Of a stretch of 64,000 nt of DNA, positions 47,276 to 58,911 are shown one piece after another (the stretch's first letter is position 1; each line of letters opens with the position of its first letter). The notes under the pieces were generated by a model. The model was given only the letters and a program-made list of their open reading frames with translations. It had not been told where the DNA came from and searched no databases. Made by a program: the position numbers and the translations under genes. Origin of the DNA: Heliocidaris erythrogramma (lineage: Eukaryota > Echinodermata > Echinoidea > Camarodonta > Echinometridae); NCBI GenBank assembly GCA_025617745.1, contig CM046858.1, positions 34,294,598 to 34,358,597 of the forward strand. Reading direction: 5' to 3'.

Positions 47276-48286
47276 TCACATTGTCGCTAGTAGGTCTATA
47301 TATTTTGTAGTAAAACCTATATCCATTCTCCTGGAGGATACGAAAGCACATTACTCATTATTAACGTCGTCTACTCTTCACTACCGACCGATGTAGAACT
47401 AAAAGAGTTTCCCTCTCTAGATATACTATGGGCCTACTTACCGTTCCGGTGATCTATCTAATTAGCTCCTATAAATACAGTATAAGTCCATAACAAATGT
47501 ATTTGCTTTTTTGTCTGCGTTTAAGCATAAAAACCCTTTCTTCAAGACATCTCTCTTCAACATACATACTAACTATGGTGTTTAAGCATGTATCTGGATT
47601 TCTACTACCATGATAGTATAAACCCAACAAGCTGAAATTAACTGCTCATATAAGCTTATTTTTATTTTGAAGTTTTAGTGAAGTTTATGTGTATTTATTT
47701 CTTTTGTTAAGGCATAACTTGTCTCGTTTCGTTACTGCCATATCTATATCAGTATATGTTTACATAATTACATTATGCAATTAATTGCAGAGAATTACAA
47801 CATATTATGCTGTAATTCTCTTTAATTGGGGAACCTAGTTCTAACAAGCTGTGCTTTTCATTAGGTTCTCCCATAACACTGCCTTTTCTGTTGACTAATG
47901 TAATATTTACCCTGCTTGATTACGTTGAAATTGTTATTATTCGATATTTGAACTATGTATACTTTCAGTTGTAACGTTCATGGCAGATTTCTGCAGTATT
48001 ATGAAATAAATTCAAATTCGTTCAATTCATTCAATTCTATATTATAGTCTTAACGGTCCTGCACTGCATGCACTGACATAATCCAGAAACAGAAGATCGG
48101 TAGACATTTTACAAGTACTGCATGATCCATGCGCTGCATGCTACATCTAACGTCTAACATAATGTTATCTCGTGTACTAAACCAAAATTATCAAGAAAGT
48201 GGAAAGCAAACTGTATGAATGATGGAAAGAAAACTGCATGTCTCGAGGGGGCTCCGTACTAAACTATACTGTAGATAGCATACAAT
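47276..48286. other. Non-coding DNA, possible LINE 3' end
   Basis: Nothing coding. The end AATAAATTCAAATTCGTTCA then ATTCATTCAATT (about 48006-48036) resembles a LINE 3' terminus with a short tandem tail on the + strand; no coding part is seen upstream. Confidence 0.35.
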
Positions 48287-48636
48287 GATAATAATAATAA
48301 TATGGACATTTGTATTGCGCCGGTATCCATCATGAGAGACGCTCATGGCGCATTATTATTATCCCTGGTCATTGGATTCTGGCACGACCGCACACAGTGT
48401 ATGCAAATTCTCCACTCCCTGGGGAGCATTCCAGCCAGGCGTCTGTTAAGCGCACACATGCTAAGCAAAGGACATTACCTTTCGCCATCCTACCGGGTAC
48501 CCATTTAACACATGGGTGGAGAGTGGCAAATGTAGATTAACGTCTTGCTAAAGGACGCTAGTGCTGCGGTGGGATTCGAACTCCGGACCTCGTGGTTCAC
48601 AGTCCGGGGACTTATCCACTGATCCACAGATCCACA
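48287..48636 (-). mobile_element. tRNA-derived SINE, copy 3
   Basis: Inverted copy of the SINE at 21530. The B box in reverse is GGGATTCGAACTCCGG (about 48570); the body reads GGTGGAGAGTGGCAAATGTA then GATTAACGTCTTGC; the (AAT)n tail is at the left (about 48287-48301). The right end, in reverse GTGGATCAGTGGATAAGTCC, offers an A-box-like sequence. Confidence 0.82.
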
Positions 48637-49085
48637 ACACCTCTACATGGAGCATTTTTTTTTGTTGGAGATATTATCTCGTTACAGATCCCCATAAAAG
48701 ATCCCCATAAAAGAACAAAAAGATTCTACAAAGTAAAACATTTCGATAAAAAATACAATTTTGTCATTTTGTGTGTTGGAGCAAATCGGGGTGGGGTGGG
48801 GGTGGGGGTGTCTGCCACTTCATCACAGTAACATTATTGTTCTGCCAATGTGAAATTTCCATATGTTTCCAAAATCCATAACTTTATTAGTGCTTATCCG
48901 GTTTCGTGCTAACTTTCACCGTTTTGCTTCGCTGATTTTCCCCCTTTCTTTCAACTTGTCATTAAGGTTGGATTTCCCTTTAAAACTCTGCAGTGTCGAA
49001 GAAGATCTCTAAATCATACAGTTACACAGAGATTAATTCCTATGTTTTTCATCAGACAATGTAAACTCCCTTTTGGACCTATTGC
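48637..49085. other. Unassigned non-coding DNA
   Basis: A GGGGTGGGGGTGGGGGTG run lies at about 48789-48810. No gene or clear repeat family is recognised. Confidence 0.4.
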
Positions 49086-49098
49086 AGGGTCAGCAATT

Positions 49099-49944
49099 TT
49101 TTTTTTTTAATCTTTTCCAACTTTTATTGGTTTTTATGATTTACATAACAATAACAAAAATCACATTACAATCAAACAGACTAATCAATAATTGACACAT
49201 AAATAGCATTAACAAACTTGCAACAAAAAGAAAGAAATTTTTTTTTAAAAAACTAACAACCAAAAACAAAACAATTTAATGGTGGGTAACAACTGTACTA
49301 CTAGGACCGTCTACAACAGGTGTTCAATAGGGGACCACTTTCTATAATGAAGGTGTTCTTTATTCTTTCCTTTTGCAATAATTAATTCTGTATATTTGAT
49401 GTTTCGAATAAGACCACCTAGATTGACTACGAAGTTTTTACATTTTTGATTATATATGTATCTTTTATATAACAGTACTAGATGGTTCAACAACATCCTG
49501 TGAGGACCTTTCCAGTCTTTTATGAATCCCAACATTACTCTTCTCTGAGTAAAATCCTCAAACGAAGCACAGACTTTTAGTCCAATTTTGTCCACAAACT
49601 CATGTCTTAACTGTGATACAACATTGCATTCATAGAAAACATGTATTGGAGTTTCAAGGGATGTCTGACAGAGACAACAGAGTTCACTTTCCACTATTTT
49701 CATTTTGTACAATCTGTCATTAGTATACAAAATGTTGTGTAAAAGTTTAAACTGAAAAGCTCGCATTTTAACTTCTATTGTACATTGGAATGGTAACAAA
49801 TAAATTTGGGACCGCTCCTCCTCTTGAACCCCATACTGGATAGAAAACTTGTGTTCACAAACAGATCTAGCTTTATACTCATTTACAAACACTGTATATA
49901 TATATATATTCTTGGTCTTGAACTTGTGAATCTCTGATGACAAT
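49099..49944 (-). mobile_element. L1/Tx1-like LINE, 3' fragment with target duplication
   Basis: A minus-strand insertion of about 846 bases. The target duplication AGGGTCAGCAATT is at 49086-49098 and again at 49945-49957. A T run at the left is the poly-A tail. The minus-strand frame (about 49944-49311) encodes the C-terminal part of an L1/Tx1-type ORF2 protein: KMRAFQFKLLHNILYTNDRL, then CCLCQ...H...C. The reverse transcriptase itself was never copied (5' truncation). The frame looks uninterrupted, so insertion is fairly recent. Confidence 0.9.
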
Positions 49945-49957
49945 AGGGTCAGCAATT

Positions 49958-51620
49958 CAATTGAGGAAAAAGATACTGTTGTTAACCTGTTGAATGCTGA
50001 GTTCTTTAACTCTCATAGGCTTAATACAGGAGGCATCCCGTTCCCGTAGTCTATGGGTTAATGATCACAAGAATCTGTACTTGACTGTGTAAATAACAGT
50101 TTCATTTGTACTTAGATAATGCTGGTTGGTAAATATATATTTCAAGCGTTAAGGACTGTGAAGGATACGAATGTCGAATCATGTGAGATAATTTAGACTG
50201 ATATCAAATTGATATAAAACTGATATAATAACAGACGTTTGATAACCTCTTGAAAAAGGTTATCAGTGTTGTAAATGATTGATAGAATAGTGTGTTCTGT
50301 TTTTTAAATTGGTATACGACAAGGCAAAATGATTGTTGTTGTCTTTTCCACTGATAAATAACTTGGCACTAGTGAGTAGTCCTGCATTAAGACTTCAGAA
50401 GACAACATTCCAAATAGGCACTGTACTGAAAACACCACAAGAGTGATCCCCTCTATACAGGAACCCTATAAAGGTACTTCTACCTAGAAATAATGAGAGA
50501 AAGATATCAATATCATGTCGATCGTGAATAGCAAATGTACCGTCATACTGGTTATGTGTTCTTATTCGGTGGGTTTATTTATAATTCCGAAACTTAAGTT
50601 AATTTCTCCGAAGGTTCGTTACTGATCTTGAGGTTCATTATTCCGAAGAATCGTAATTCATGTAATGGAATAGGGTTTATGGTTTGGAAGGTTCTTAGCT
50701 CCATAAGTGAAAAATGAAATAGGGTACACGATTCCGAAATAAATTAGGGTTCGTAGTTACAGAAATGAAATACGGTTCATAATTCCGAAAGAAAAAGATG
50801 AACGTAGTCAGAATTATTTGACAGGGGGTGGGTCAAATGTGAAACCCGAACATACGGTATACTGCCACTGTGTAGGATTCCAAATACTGCAAGCGGACAA
50901 GGCAAACGAGAGAAACATAAACATGTACTTTTAAATGGCAACAATTTTATTCATTGGTCACCGATAGGTGAACTGTAAAGCTATATCTCCAGTCATCTTG
51001 CTGACAGGAATTATTCATATTAATAAAGTTTTTATGAAGTGAGGCGAACGGGGGGAGGAGGGCGGGGGCAATTTGCTGTTTTCGACCTGGCAAACCACTG
51101 CAAAATTCTGTCATCAAATCCAACTTTGGGAAGTCGATTTAAAGCAATTGTCATTCAGATTCGTCACATGAACAAGACCTTACAGCGATCGGGTGACGAT
51201 TTTGAATAACTATTTTAGTCTTATACAAAATCGATAACAAAATGAAAAATAAAATCCGAAACTGAATGGCCAAAGACGTACATTGACTTGGCCTTAGGAC
51301 GTGCAATATTTTGAAGTTGCAGGACAAAAAGCAATTAAAGAGTGTTCAAAATGACTGAAACCCCTATTATCTCACATTGTTTTCCACTTTCCTTCCTAAC
51401 TCCCTTTGACGTGACCACCTTGTGTGTCCCTCTTCTATCTAAGTCAGTTGGAATGGAAATAGTTTAACCCAAACATCACTAAGCTGATGTCACTTTGGAT
51501 ATTTTTGTTCGCCTTATGATCCTCTTGTGTTATTGTTCAAGCATATTTCTGCTCGCCGGCTTGGGGTTGGGGGTGTTCGAACCATAGACAAATTGAAACC
51601 CTCTGACCTCTGTTTAACAA

Positions 51621-51663
<43 letters not shown>

Positions 51664-54134
51664 GGGGGGGAAGGGGTTCGTTCGAACAACTTGAATATCC
51701 CCCCCCCCCCCCCCCCCCCCCCCTCAGTTATGGGCCTGGTGAGGCCATTATGCGTGTTGCACATTGAACTCTGATATAATTTTTGCACCGTCTTTTACGC
51801 GCACAATGAAACTACAAAATATCCAAGTGTTCTCTTGCCCAAGATTGAGCTTAATATCTATTGATACTGGGATTTTGCCTGCAAGGGCACTTTTTAATCT
51901 AAATGAAAATCTCAGAATAGAGGACAACCTTGCTAAATATTTTATAATATAGACCAAATGATTGTCAAGATCCTGACCAAATAAATGTCATTGTTATGGC
52001 TATGTCGTCATGGTTATGCTACGGTTGAAAATTCATAGACGGCATTTCTTGTTTGAACGTGGATACCCATCGAAAGGAATAGCATGTTGATGGAATGTCA
52101 GGACTGATTTTATTCTTTTAAGTTTCAGTATTTAGGACTTATCGTAAGAACGATAGTGTCAGTTTCATCCCAGTACAGACCGTCAGCCTATACGAGACCG
52201 ATATTTACAAAAGGTTTACTAGACTGACAGCCTACGATTCCGATAAACAGAGAAATGTATAAGGGTAGATAGAATAATGTCGGTATCATCGGCTGTAGGT
52301 CTCGTGGACCGTCGGCCTAGTGCTAAAAGGGGCTAGAATGCCCATGGGACCGACAATGTTGGTCTAGATGGCTGTCGGTCTATTGGAGCGTCAAAAAAAA
52401 AGCCAGAAGGCGTGCGAGACGGACATTGTCGGTCTCGAGAGCTGTTGGTCTAATGGGCTGTCGGTCTCGTGGGCTGTAGCCATAGCATCGGCTTAATAAT
52501 CTAATTTTAATTGTTTTACGCCTTCTATTTTAATCAAGTTAAATAAATAGAAGAGAAATTGAAACTATTACGTCACACAGAATATTTGTATATAATTTTG
52601 TATAAAATTTTTTTTTTAAAAATCCTAGATATTTTATTTAAAACTGCATTCGTTGTCATATTTTTAACAGATCAACATGACATGTAGGATATGATGAGTA
52701 CATTTTAATGACACGTGGGAGAAAAGTCATATGATTATTTTTGTATTCACATTGCTGGATTCTGTTTTTGCTGTAGATTCAAACAATTCCGTGCTTATGG
52801 AAAACAAATGAGATACAGTAACTGTTGTTATTGACCACAAGAGTTTGTAACTGCAGGTGTGTAAAGTTCGGGCGTTAAGTACCGGGAGGGTACGAAGGTC
52901 GAATCTTGCGAGATAATTTAGACGAGTAAAAAATGCGATTTAATACATGTAATAACAAACATGATATTATTTATACGTTTGATAACTTTTTAATACCGGC
53001 TATAAATGTTGTCAATGATTGATGGAGTCGTCTGTTTATCTTGTTAATGGGTGTACCAAATGGCGAAATGATGAAAAAGCTAATTGCACTGATATGGCAA
53101 ACTCTACACGAGTGATCTCCACTACATGAACTTAAAAAGTACTTCTACTTGAAATAAGCAAGGAAACATATCAATATCATGCAAATCGGTCATAGCAAAT
53201 ACATGTATAGTGCTTGTGCCTTATTTGTACTTAATCACAAGCATACCTGATTTTCCTTTCAGGATGTGAGAAATATGGAAGAACATCATAGTAGAAATGT
53301 CCACTGAAAAAGATTGCTCCTCAATTGCCCTGATATTCAAAATATGACCAGAAATAGCTAAAATTAATGTTCGGGCCGAACATTTATGCCATTGTGTGTG
53401 AAGTCCCAGTGGCGGATTTTTATTTATTTATTTATTTTTTCTGGGGGGGGGAGGCAATCCCGGTGCGCGACCACCCCCCCCCCCCCCCCCCCCCTAATTG
53501 AAAGAAAAGTATGCACTGTGAGCCCCTTATTTTAGATTGTGCCCCCTCCTTTTAGAATGGAAAACCTTTTTCTTTTCTTCTTTTTCTTTTGCTTGTCAGA
53601 GATTTATGGAGGGAACCTGGACCCCATAACCCCCCCCCCCCCCCCCACGACTTTTGGAGGGCTGGCGATTTTGTTTGTCCCCAGCCCCCCCCCCCCCCAA
53701 TTCATTTTCATGATTTTAAAGACAGTATACACCAATTCTTAGTTAGACATGATCACCCTTTCCCAATTTTCTTTCCCCAGTTTCTTTCACAATGTAATTT
53801 CATGACCAGAACTCAAAGTTATCTTTAACAGCTTCATAAATTTTCATTCATAATTATGATTTCACATCATATTTCAAGTTCTGTTATCATCTTCTAAACA
53901 TCTGTTTTCCGAAAATGGACTTCTGGTAAGGAGAATGGGTAGGCCTACACTTAGGAAAGGCCAATACCCTAAGCTGAAATAGCGAGATAAGTCTAATGCA
54001 TGCGTCTTTTTTGATATTTGAATATTCCTTCAACTTTTTACAACGATTTGTCTTTATTTTCTTAATGTTGAACGTCTCAATTTATCGACTCCTTACTTTA
54101 TCATTATCTTTTTACGCAGTGTCTTGATGTCACC
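49958..54134. other. Region upstream of NLR gene 2
   Basis: No protein gene is seen. Two diverged direct copies, about 50138-50535 and 52869-53205, share AGATAATTTAGAC, GTTTGATAAC, AATGATTGAT, AGAGTGATC, AAGGTACTTCTAC-like and ATCAATATCATG blocks in order. A stretch of AATTCCGAA-like units lies at about 50585-50790, and GTCGGTCTCG-type repeats at 52160-52490. Extreme poly-G (51622-51662) and poly-C (51699-51723) face each other. More poly-G/C runs lie at 53443-53493, 53631-53646 and 53684-53698. A short 5' UTR exon of gene 2 could lie near 53263 (CCTTTCAG); this is not proven. Confidence 0.5.
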
Positions 54135-54646
54135 ATGCCTGTATCTCTCGGCGATTGGCGTGTGAGGATCGGCACATTCCTGCGACGGCAGAAGAAAGAA
54201 TATGACTACAACTACTTTCTGAGGAAACTTTTTAGTTTAATCAAAACATCTGCAACAGCTCAGTCACCCAAAGTTAATAACAACAATGACTGTAAAATTT
54301 TACCCTTTACGAGGTCTTCGAGTAATGACAACAGTTCGCAGTGTGACCAAAACTCTCGCACAGGACCCCCATGTGACGCCCATAATCCAATAGGGGATAA
54401 CGCTGTTCATGAGAGCTCTCCATGTAACGTCGATGGATGTGATACTGACGGTGGATCTTCATGTTCTGTCACTTGCCTAGGTCGTAGCACTGCTCCGCAT
54501 TCTAAAGGTTCTACAACCCCATGTCCTGAGTCAGGAAAGACCTGTACTGAGGATGATGCAACGGAAGACAGAGACTGTCCAGATATGACTAACATGCTGT
54601 TATTAAGATCTGGTGACGTAGAACTCAATCCTGGTCCAAATGATAC
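54135..54646 (+). CDS. NLR gene 2, first coding exon with 2A peptide
   Basis: The exon has a 3' splice site at 54117-54119 and a start codon at 54135 in a good context (CACC before ATG). A short out-of-frame ATG at 54127 lies upstream. It encodes 170 residues. The N-terminus contains SLGDWRVRIGTFLRR; the middle is rich in Ser, Thr, Asp and holds about ten cysteines (PCNVDGCDTDGGSSC and similar); the end is MLLLRSGDVELNPGP. DVELNPGP (54615-54638) is a complete 2A motif: in known 2A peptides the Gly-Pro bond is not made and translation restarts at Pro. The 5' splice site is GTAAGT at 54647, two bases into a codon, in phase with the Death exon at 63092. 2A sequences are reported in sea urchin NLR proteins, usually much closer to the N-terminus. 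No clear signal peptide precedes the 2A here. Confidence 0.88.
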
Positions 54647-55293
54647 GTAAGTTTCTTACAAACCAACCTTTCTGGAATACTTGCTAACTATAAAAAGCGT
54701 TCACTTGTAAAACTATAGATTTAAATATATAATGCGTGGCTGTACAAAATGACCAAAACGTGATCATTTTTAACCCCGTTTGCGTCGTTAACTATATGCA
54801 CAAACCCCGCACGGTGTCAATGCGACAGCGTTGTGTGGGTTAATGCTGGCGTCACACTGTCCCGAACTTGGGGCAAGATGGTCATACGAATATGGAATAT
54901 TTCGCGCGAAGTTGGCCCGGAACTTGGTCAACAGCCAATCAACAGCCAAAAGAAGTACGATGCATACAGAATGTCACAAGATGGCACCCGAACCGCACAC
55001 GAAGGCTACACGAAGATCTGTAATTGTATTAAGAAGTTTACCCGAGTGACAGACGACGGCCAAACGATGGTTACACGACGTCGTATTGAGAGTACGATGC
55101 GTTCGAACTAGGTCATGAAGAGGTCACGTGACCTCCCGATGGTATAAAATCTTCGGCCGATCGACCGTACTTCAGTCAACCATATCAGTTGCTGATCGGA
55201 TCCTAGTATTTGGGAGGAGAAAACACATTTCAATTTTGACATGCTACCCAAGGCAGGGAGAGGCAAGGGGAAGAAGCTGGCCGGTAACAGAAC

Positions 55294-56601
55294 TCAGAAG
55301 AGGAAATTATAGGAAATTGGGAATTTAGAATTAGAGGTCCAAGAAGACAACAATGAGTCTCCGTGGTAACCATCCAGAAGTACTTTTTCATTTCTCCATG
55401 CCCCTGGGATGACATTCTGGTTCTGGTCCTCCAAGTCCATCAGGTTGTTGTGCGTGGCTGGATATCTCAGTCTGATGAGATTGTGAAGGATCACACAAGT
55501 TGTGATGATTTTTCTGCATGTCTCTGGCCTCTGGTTCATGGTCCTCCGCACAACTCGGAACTTGTGTGCCTGAATACCAAATGCATTTTCCACTACTATA
55601 TCTGGAGAGTCTGTAGTTAAATATTCTCTCATGGTGCTCCATGTTTCTGATGGAAAACGGGTTCATCAGGCGCTTGTTGATCCCCAAAGCATTGTCCCCT
55701 ACTGTGTAGTATGGGACAGGAACGTCATCACCAGGATAGAGACTTCTCTTCAGGGAAATTGAATAATTATGTTGTTCGTACTCTCCAGGCCTTCCTTTAG
55801 TTCTGACCCATATTATAGATACTGGCATCGTTGCTGGAACCATCAGAGCCGACATCAATCCAGGAAAACTTGTAGTCTGCGTCGACCAGGGCCATGAGGA
55901 CAATGGAGAAGAAGCCCTTGTAATTTCTGTACTCAGATCGAGACAGTATTCCAAGGACAGGTGACCGCCTCATGCTTGCCGTCCAGAGCACCAGAACAGT
56001 GTGAAAATTGCCATCTATTCTCAAACTGCTCAGCAATGGCGGTCCACTCTTCACCTCAGCAGCAAACTCGGCTTTGATGGCATCGCAGATTTCATTAATG
56101 ATGAGGGAGATGGTGTTTGGAGCAAATATAGTTGTATGACCGACTTGGATAATCGTCAGGTCAGGTGCCGTAGATTGATGGACAGCTTGAGACCAGGAGG
56201 GATATACTTTCTGTACCATGAGTCCTTCTTCTCTATTCTGCCTTCTACCCTTCGCAGGACATCATCGTAGAGGACTCTGGGAAGTCTTGTGTAGTTGTCT
56301 TCTGTCTACAGCTCATCTAGTAGTGTGGTATAGTGGCCATAGCGTTCTCTTCTTTTGTCAGCCATTTCCTGACCCACATAGACCTCGGTTTCGATTCTCC
56401 TTCACCTCGGTTTGCCCCTGCCCTGGAAAATAGAAAGCAAAACAAGATAAGTACCTTGTCGAATGCTAGAAAGGCACGTACACATACAAACAAGAATAAA
56501 ATGTGATCATGGCAGGACCGGTCCATGATACATGACTGCACTGCATCTGCATGCATGATTTTTAAACCAAAGTTTAATCCCTTAACCTGTCCCTCCGCCA
56601 T
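55294..56601 (-). pseudogene. Harbinger transposase, frameshifted
   Basis: Pieces of a DDE (HARBI1-like) transposase are readable in several frames on the minus strand: SMWVRKWLTKEE near 56360; a DGKH block (first Asp) near 55960 in one frame; YRNYKGFFSIVLMALVDADY then KFSWIDVGSDGSSNDASIY in another (55950-55810); PVPYYTVGDNALGINKRLMN (about 55715-55650); and VVENAFGIQAHKFRVVRRTM with CVILHNLIRLRYP in a third (about 55600-55470). Frame breaks occur at least near 55950 and 55620, and a short stretch after SIY is lost. The enzyme cannot be made from this copy. An intron-like CTATTTTCCAG (minus strand, about 56430) precedes the first block. Confidence 0.85.
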
Positions 56602-57547
56602 AACCTCATCCTAACTAAGTTTCATAATAAAAAAAAACTACAGAAAATTCAAGCTGTACTAAATCAGTATTCTGTCATCTACGGCAGGGGCCTCAATCCA
56701 ATTCCCTCGTCTTTTCCATTTAACAAGCTAATAATGTTGTGCTGGATAAGGCAAATAGCAAGAAATGACAAAGTGAAATAAACAAATTTTACCTGTAAGA
56801 GGAGATGCTGGGCCTCATCATGTTCTCTGAGGTGCATCCAAAGAAGCAATGCTGCTGCCTCTTTTTCCTGCTTGTCTCATCATCAAAGTAGCCATTCCGC
56901 AGGAACTGCCTGTGAATAAAGCTTTGGGAGTTACACACGCCTCTGCTCTGTAGGGTTGCTCAGGACTGACTGAGGAAGATGCTCCGAGGTCGGCCTTTTA
57001 TATGTCCACGTTACCATGACACATGGGAAACGCTTGAGCTACTCGAATTCGGCTGTCTTTGCCGACACCGTTGTCCCATCTCGATGTCATCGTACTATAA
57101 TATGAAGGCTACACGCCGGCATTGCGAGGGCTTCACGTAGTCGTGTTGCCTTCCTATGACAATCGGGCAGCTTCTTGTTTCCTTCGTATTATCTTCGTAA
57201 GGCGAAAAATGCCCGATGCCACCGGTGATCACACGAAGTAAAGACGGAGATGACACGATTTGAATTAAGATGCCCTCACGATGGCCTTAAAGGGATTCGG
57301 TTACTTTGTGGAGGCTTGATTTAATAAATTGTTGAATTTTGATATCTGTCTTGTATAATGATGTTCAGAAGGATAAATAAATAACCAGGCATAGATTGGT
57401 TTTCAAATATATGATGCTATTATTAACATATCTATGACTGAATACTCCCATTTACGAAAGCGTATTGGCCATACGCTTTAGTCTAACACTGAGTCTATGG
57501 GGGATGATGAGTCTGGCATTTTTGGTCACTTGCATATGTTTATTTTT

Positions 57548-58365
57548 TGTCTCGCCCATCGGAGGTGAAGGCGAGACTAAGGGATCCAAATGGCGTCCGT
57601 CCGTCGTCCGTCCGTCACAAACGTTATGACAGATAACTTTGCAACCGTCACTCACTTTTCAACCAAACTTGGGTTGTAGATGCACTGAGGGGACCTGCAT
57701 GTTATGGTGCCGTTGGAGGTCACATGATAAGGTCAAAGGTCATTTCAGGTCAAACGTTAAAGTTTACCTGCAAGACTCTCTTATGACAGATAACTTTGCA
57801 ACCATCACTCACTTTTCAACCAAACTTGGGTTGTAGATGCACTAAGGGGACCTGCATGTTATGGTGCCGTTGGAGGTCACATGATAGGGTCAAAGGTCAT
57901 TTGAGGTCATACGTTAAAGTTTACCTGCAAGACTCTCTTATGACAGATAACTTTGCAACCGTCACTCACTTTTCAACCAAACTTGGGTTGTAGATGCACT
58001 GAGGGGACCTGCATGTTATGGTGCCGTTGGAGGTCACATGATAAGGTCAAAGGTCATACGTTAAAGTTTACTTGCAAGACTCTCTTGTGACAGATAACTT
58101 TGCAACCATCACTCACTTTTCAACCAAACTTGGGTTTTAGAAGCACTTGGGGGACCTGCATGTTATGCTGCCATCAGAGGTCATTTCAGGTCAAACATAG
58201 TTTACCCGCAAGACTCTCTTATGACATAACTTTGTAAACGTCACTTTCCAAACATTAGTAATGTAGATATATGCAAGCATAACTTATGCAGATTTATGCA
58301 CTTGGGGGACCTGTTGCATGGCAACAGTATCACGATATTTCTAGTTATCGCATGTGGGCGAGACA
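57548..58365. mobile_element. MITE with 11-base ends and an internal 157-base minisatellite
   Basis: TGTCTCGCCCA at 57548 is exactly inverted at 58355-58365 (TGGGCGAGACA). Inside, a unit of 157 bases starting ATGACAGATAACTTTGCAAC repeats from 57626, 57783 and 57940, with a shorter fourth copy from about 58088 and a decayed fifth. Each of the first three contains GGTCAAAGGTCA. The left end also has GTCCGTCCGTCGTCCGTCCG. It is nested in the Harbinger element. Confidence 0.82.
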
Positions 58366-58457
58366 CCTTATCACTAATGCCTTGTGTGAAGGATACGATG
58401 ATTTTGAAGTGCCTTTTCCCTCCTGGGCTTCATTTTTACACCATATTACATACACTG

Positions 58458-58624
58458 ACAAGGCCGTACGCAGAGGGGGGGGGGGGGGGGGCGCAGGGGG
58501 CAGTTGCCCCCCAGAAATTTCAAAATCATACTTTTTTTTAATCGGGTTTAAGACTTCAAGTTATGGGTTCCTTTGAAAGCGATCATCTTGCCCCCAAGGA
58601 AAAAATTTCTGCGTACGGCCTTGT
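58458..58624. mobile_element. Small MITE with ACAAGGCCGTACGCAG ends
   Basis: ACAAGGCCGTACGCAG at 58458 and CTGCGTACGGCCTTGT ending at 58624 are perfect inverted repeats. They are flanked by ACACTG at 58452-58457 and 58625-58630 (target duplication). The interior holds poly-G and CAGTTGCCCCCCAG. It gives one clear case of a poly-G tract carried by a mobile element. Confidence 0.9.
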
Positions 58625-58911
58625 ACACTGCCGGAGCCTGAGAAACTCCAACGGCGGTCATACGATGGCTTAAGATGCCCTCACGAATGGCCCGATGTTT
58701 ATACGAGCAGAGCCGAACCTTGATCGCGTGTCCATCTTTGATCAAGTTCGGGACAGTGTGACGCCCGCATAACTAAAATGACCACACACAGCGTGGTTAT
58801 ACATTCAACCCAAAACGTGGTCAAATTGTAACCACGTTGCGTAGTTATTTTGTGATAACCCCGTTGGACGGGGTTATTATTTCATACCACGCTTCATAGT
58901 CGACACGTGAT

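Larger units (their letters stand above)
54844..58769 (-). mobile_element. PIF/Harbinger DNA transposon with TAA target duplication
   Basis: The ends TGCTGGCGTCACACTGTCCC then GAACTTG and, in reverse, TGCGGGCGTCACACTGTCCC then GAACTTG are terminal inverted repeats with one early mismatch. They are flanked by TAA at 54841-54843 and 58770-58772; a 3-base TWA target duplication is the hallmark of Harbinger elements. It carries a broken transposase on the minus strand and two passenger MITEs in its 5' half (57548-58365 and 58458-58624). I found no certain SANT/Myb-like accessory gene. Length 3926 bases. Confidence 0.92.

Noticed and set aside
53539..53828. Two proline-rich frames just before NLR gene 2
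   Set aside because: The prolines come from poly-C tracts; no domain.
57639..57993. Two 65-codon frames with nearly identical protein
   Set aside because: They are translations of the 157-base minisatellite.
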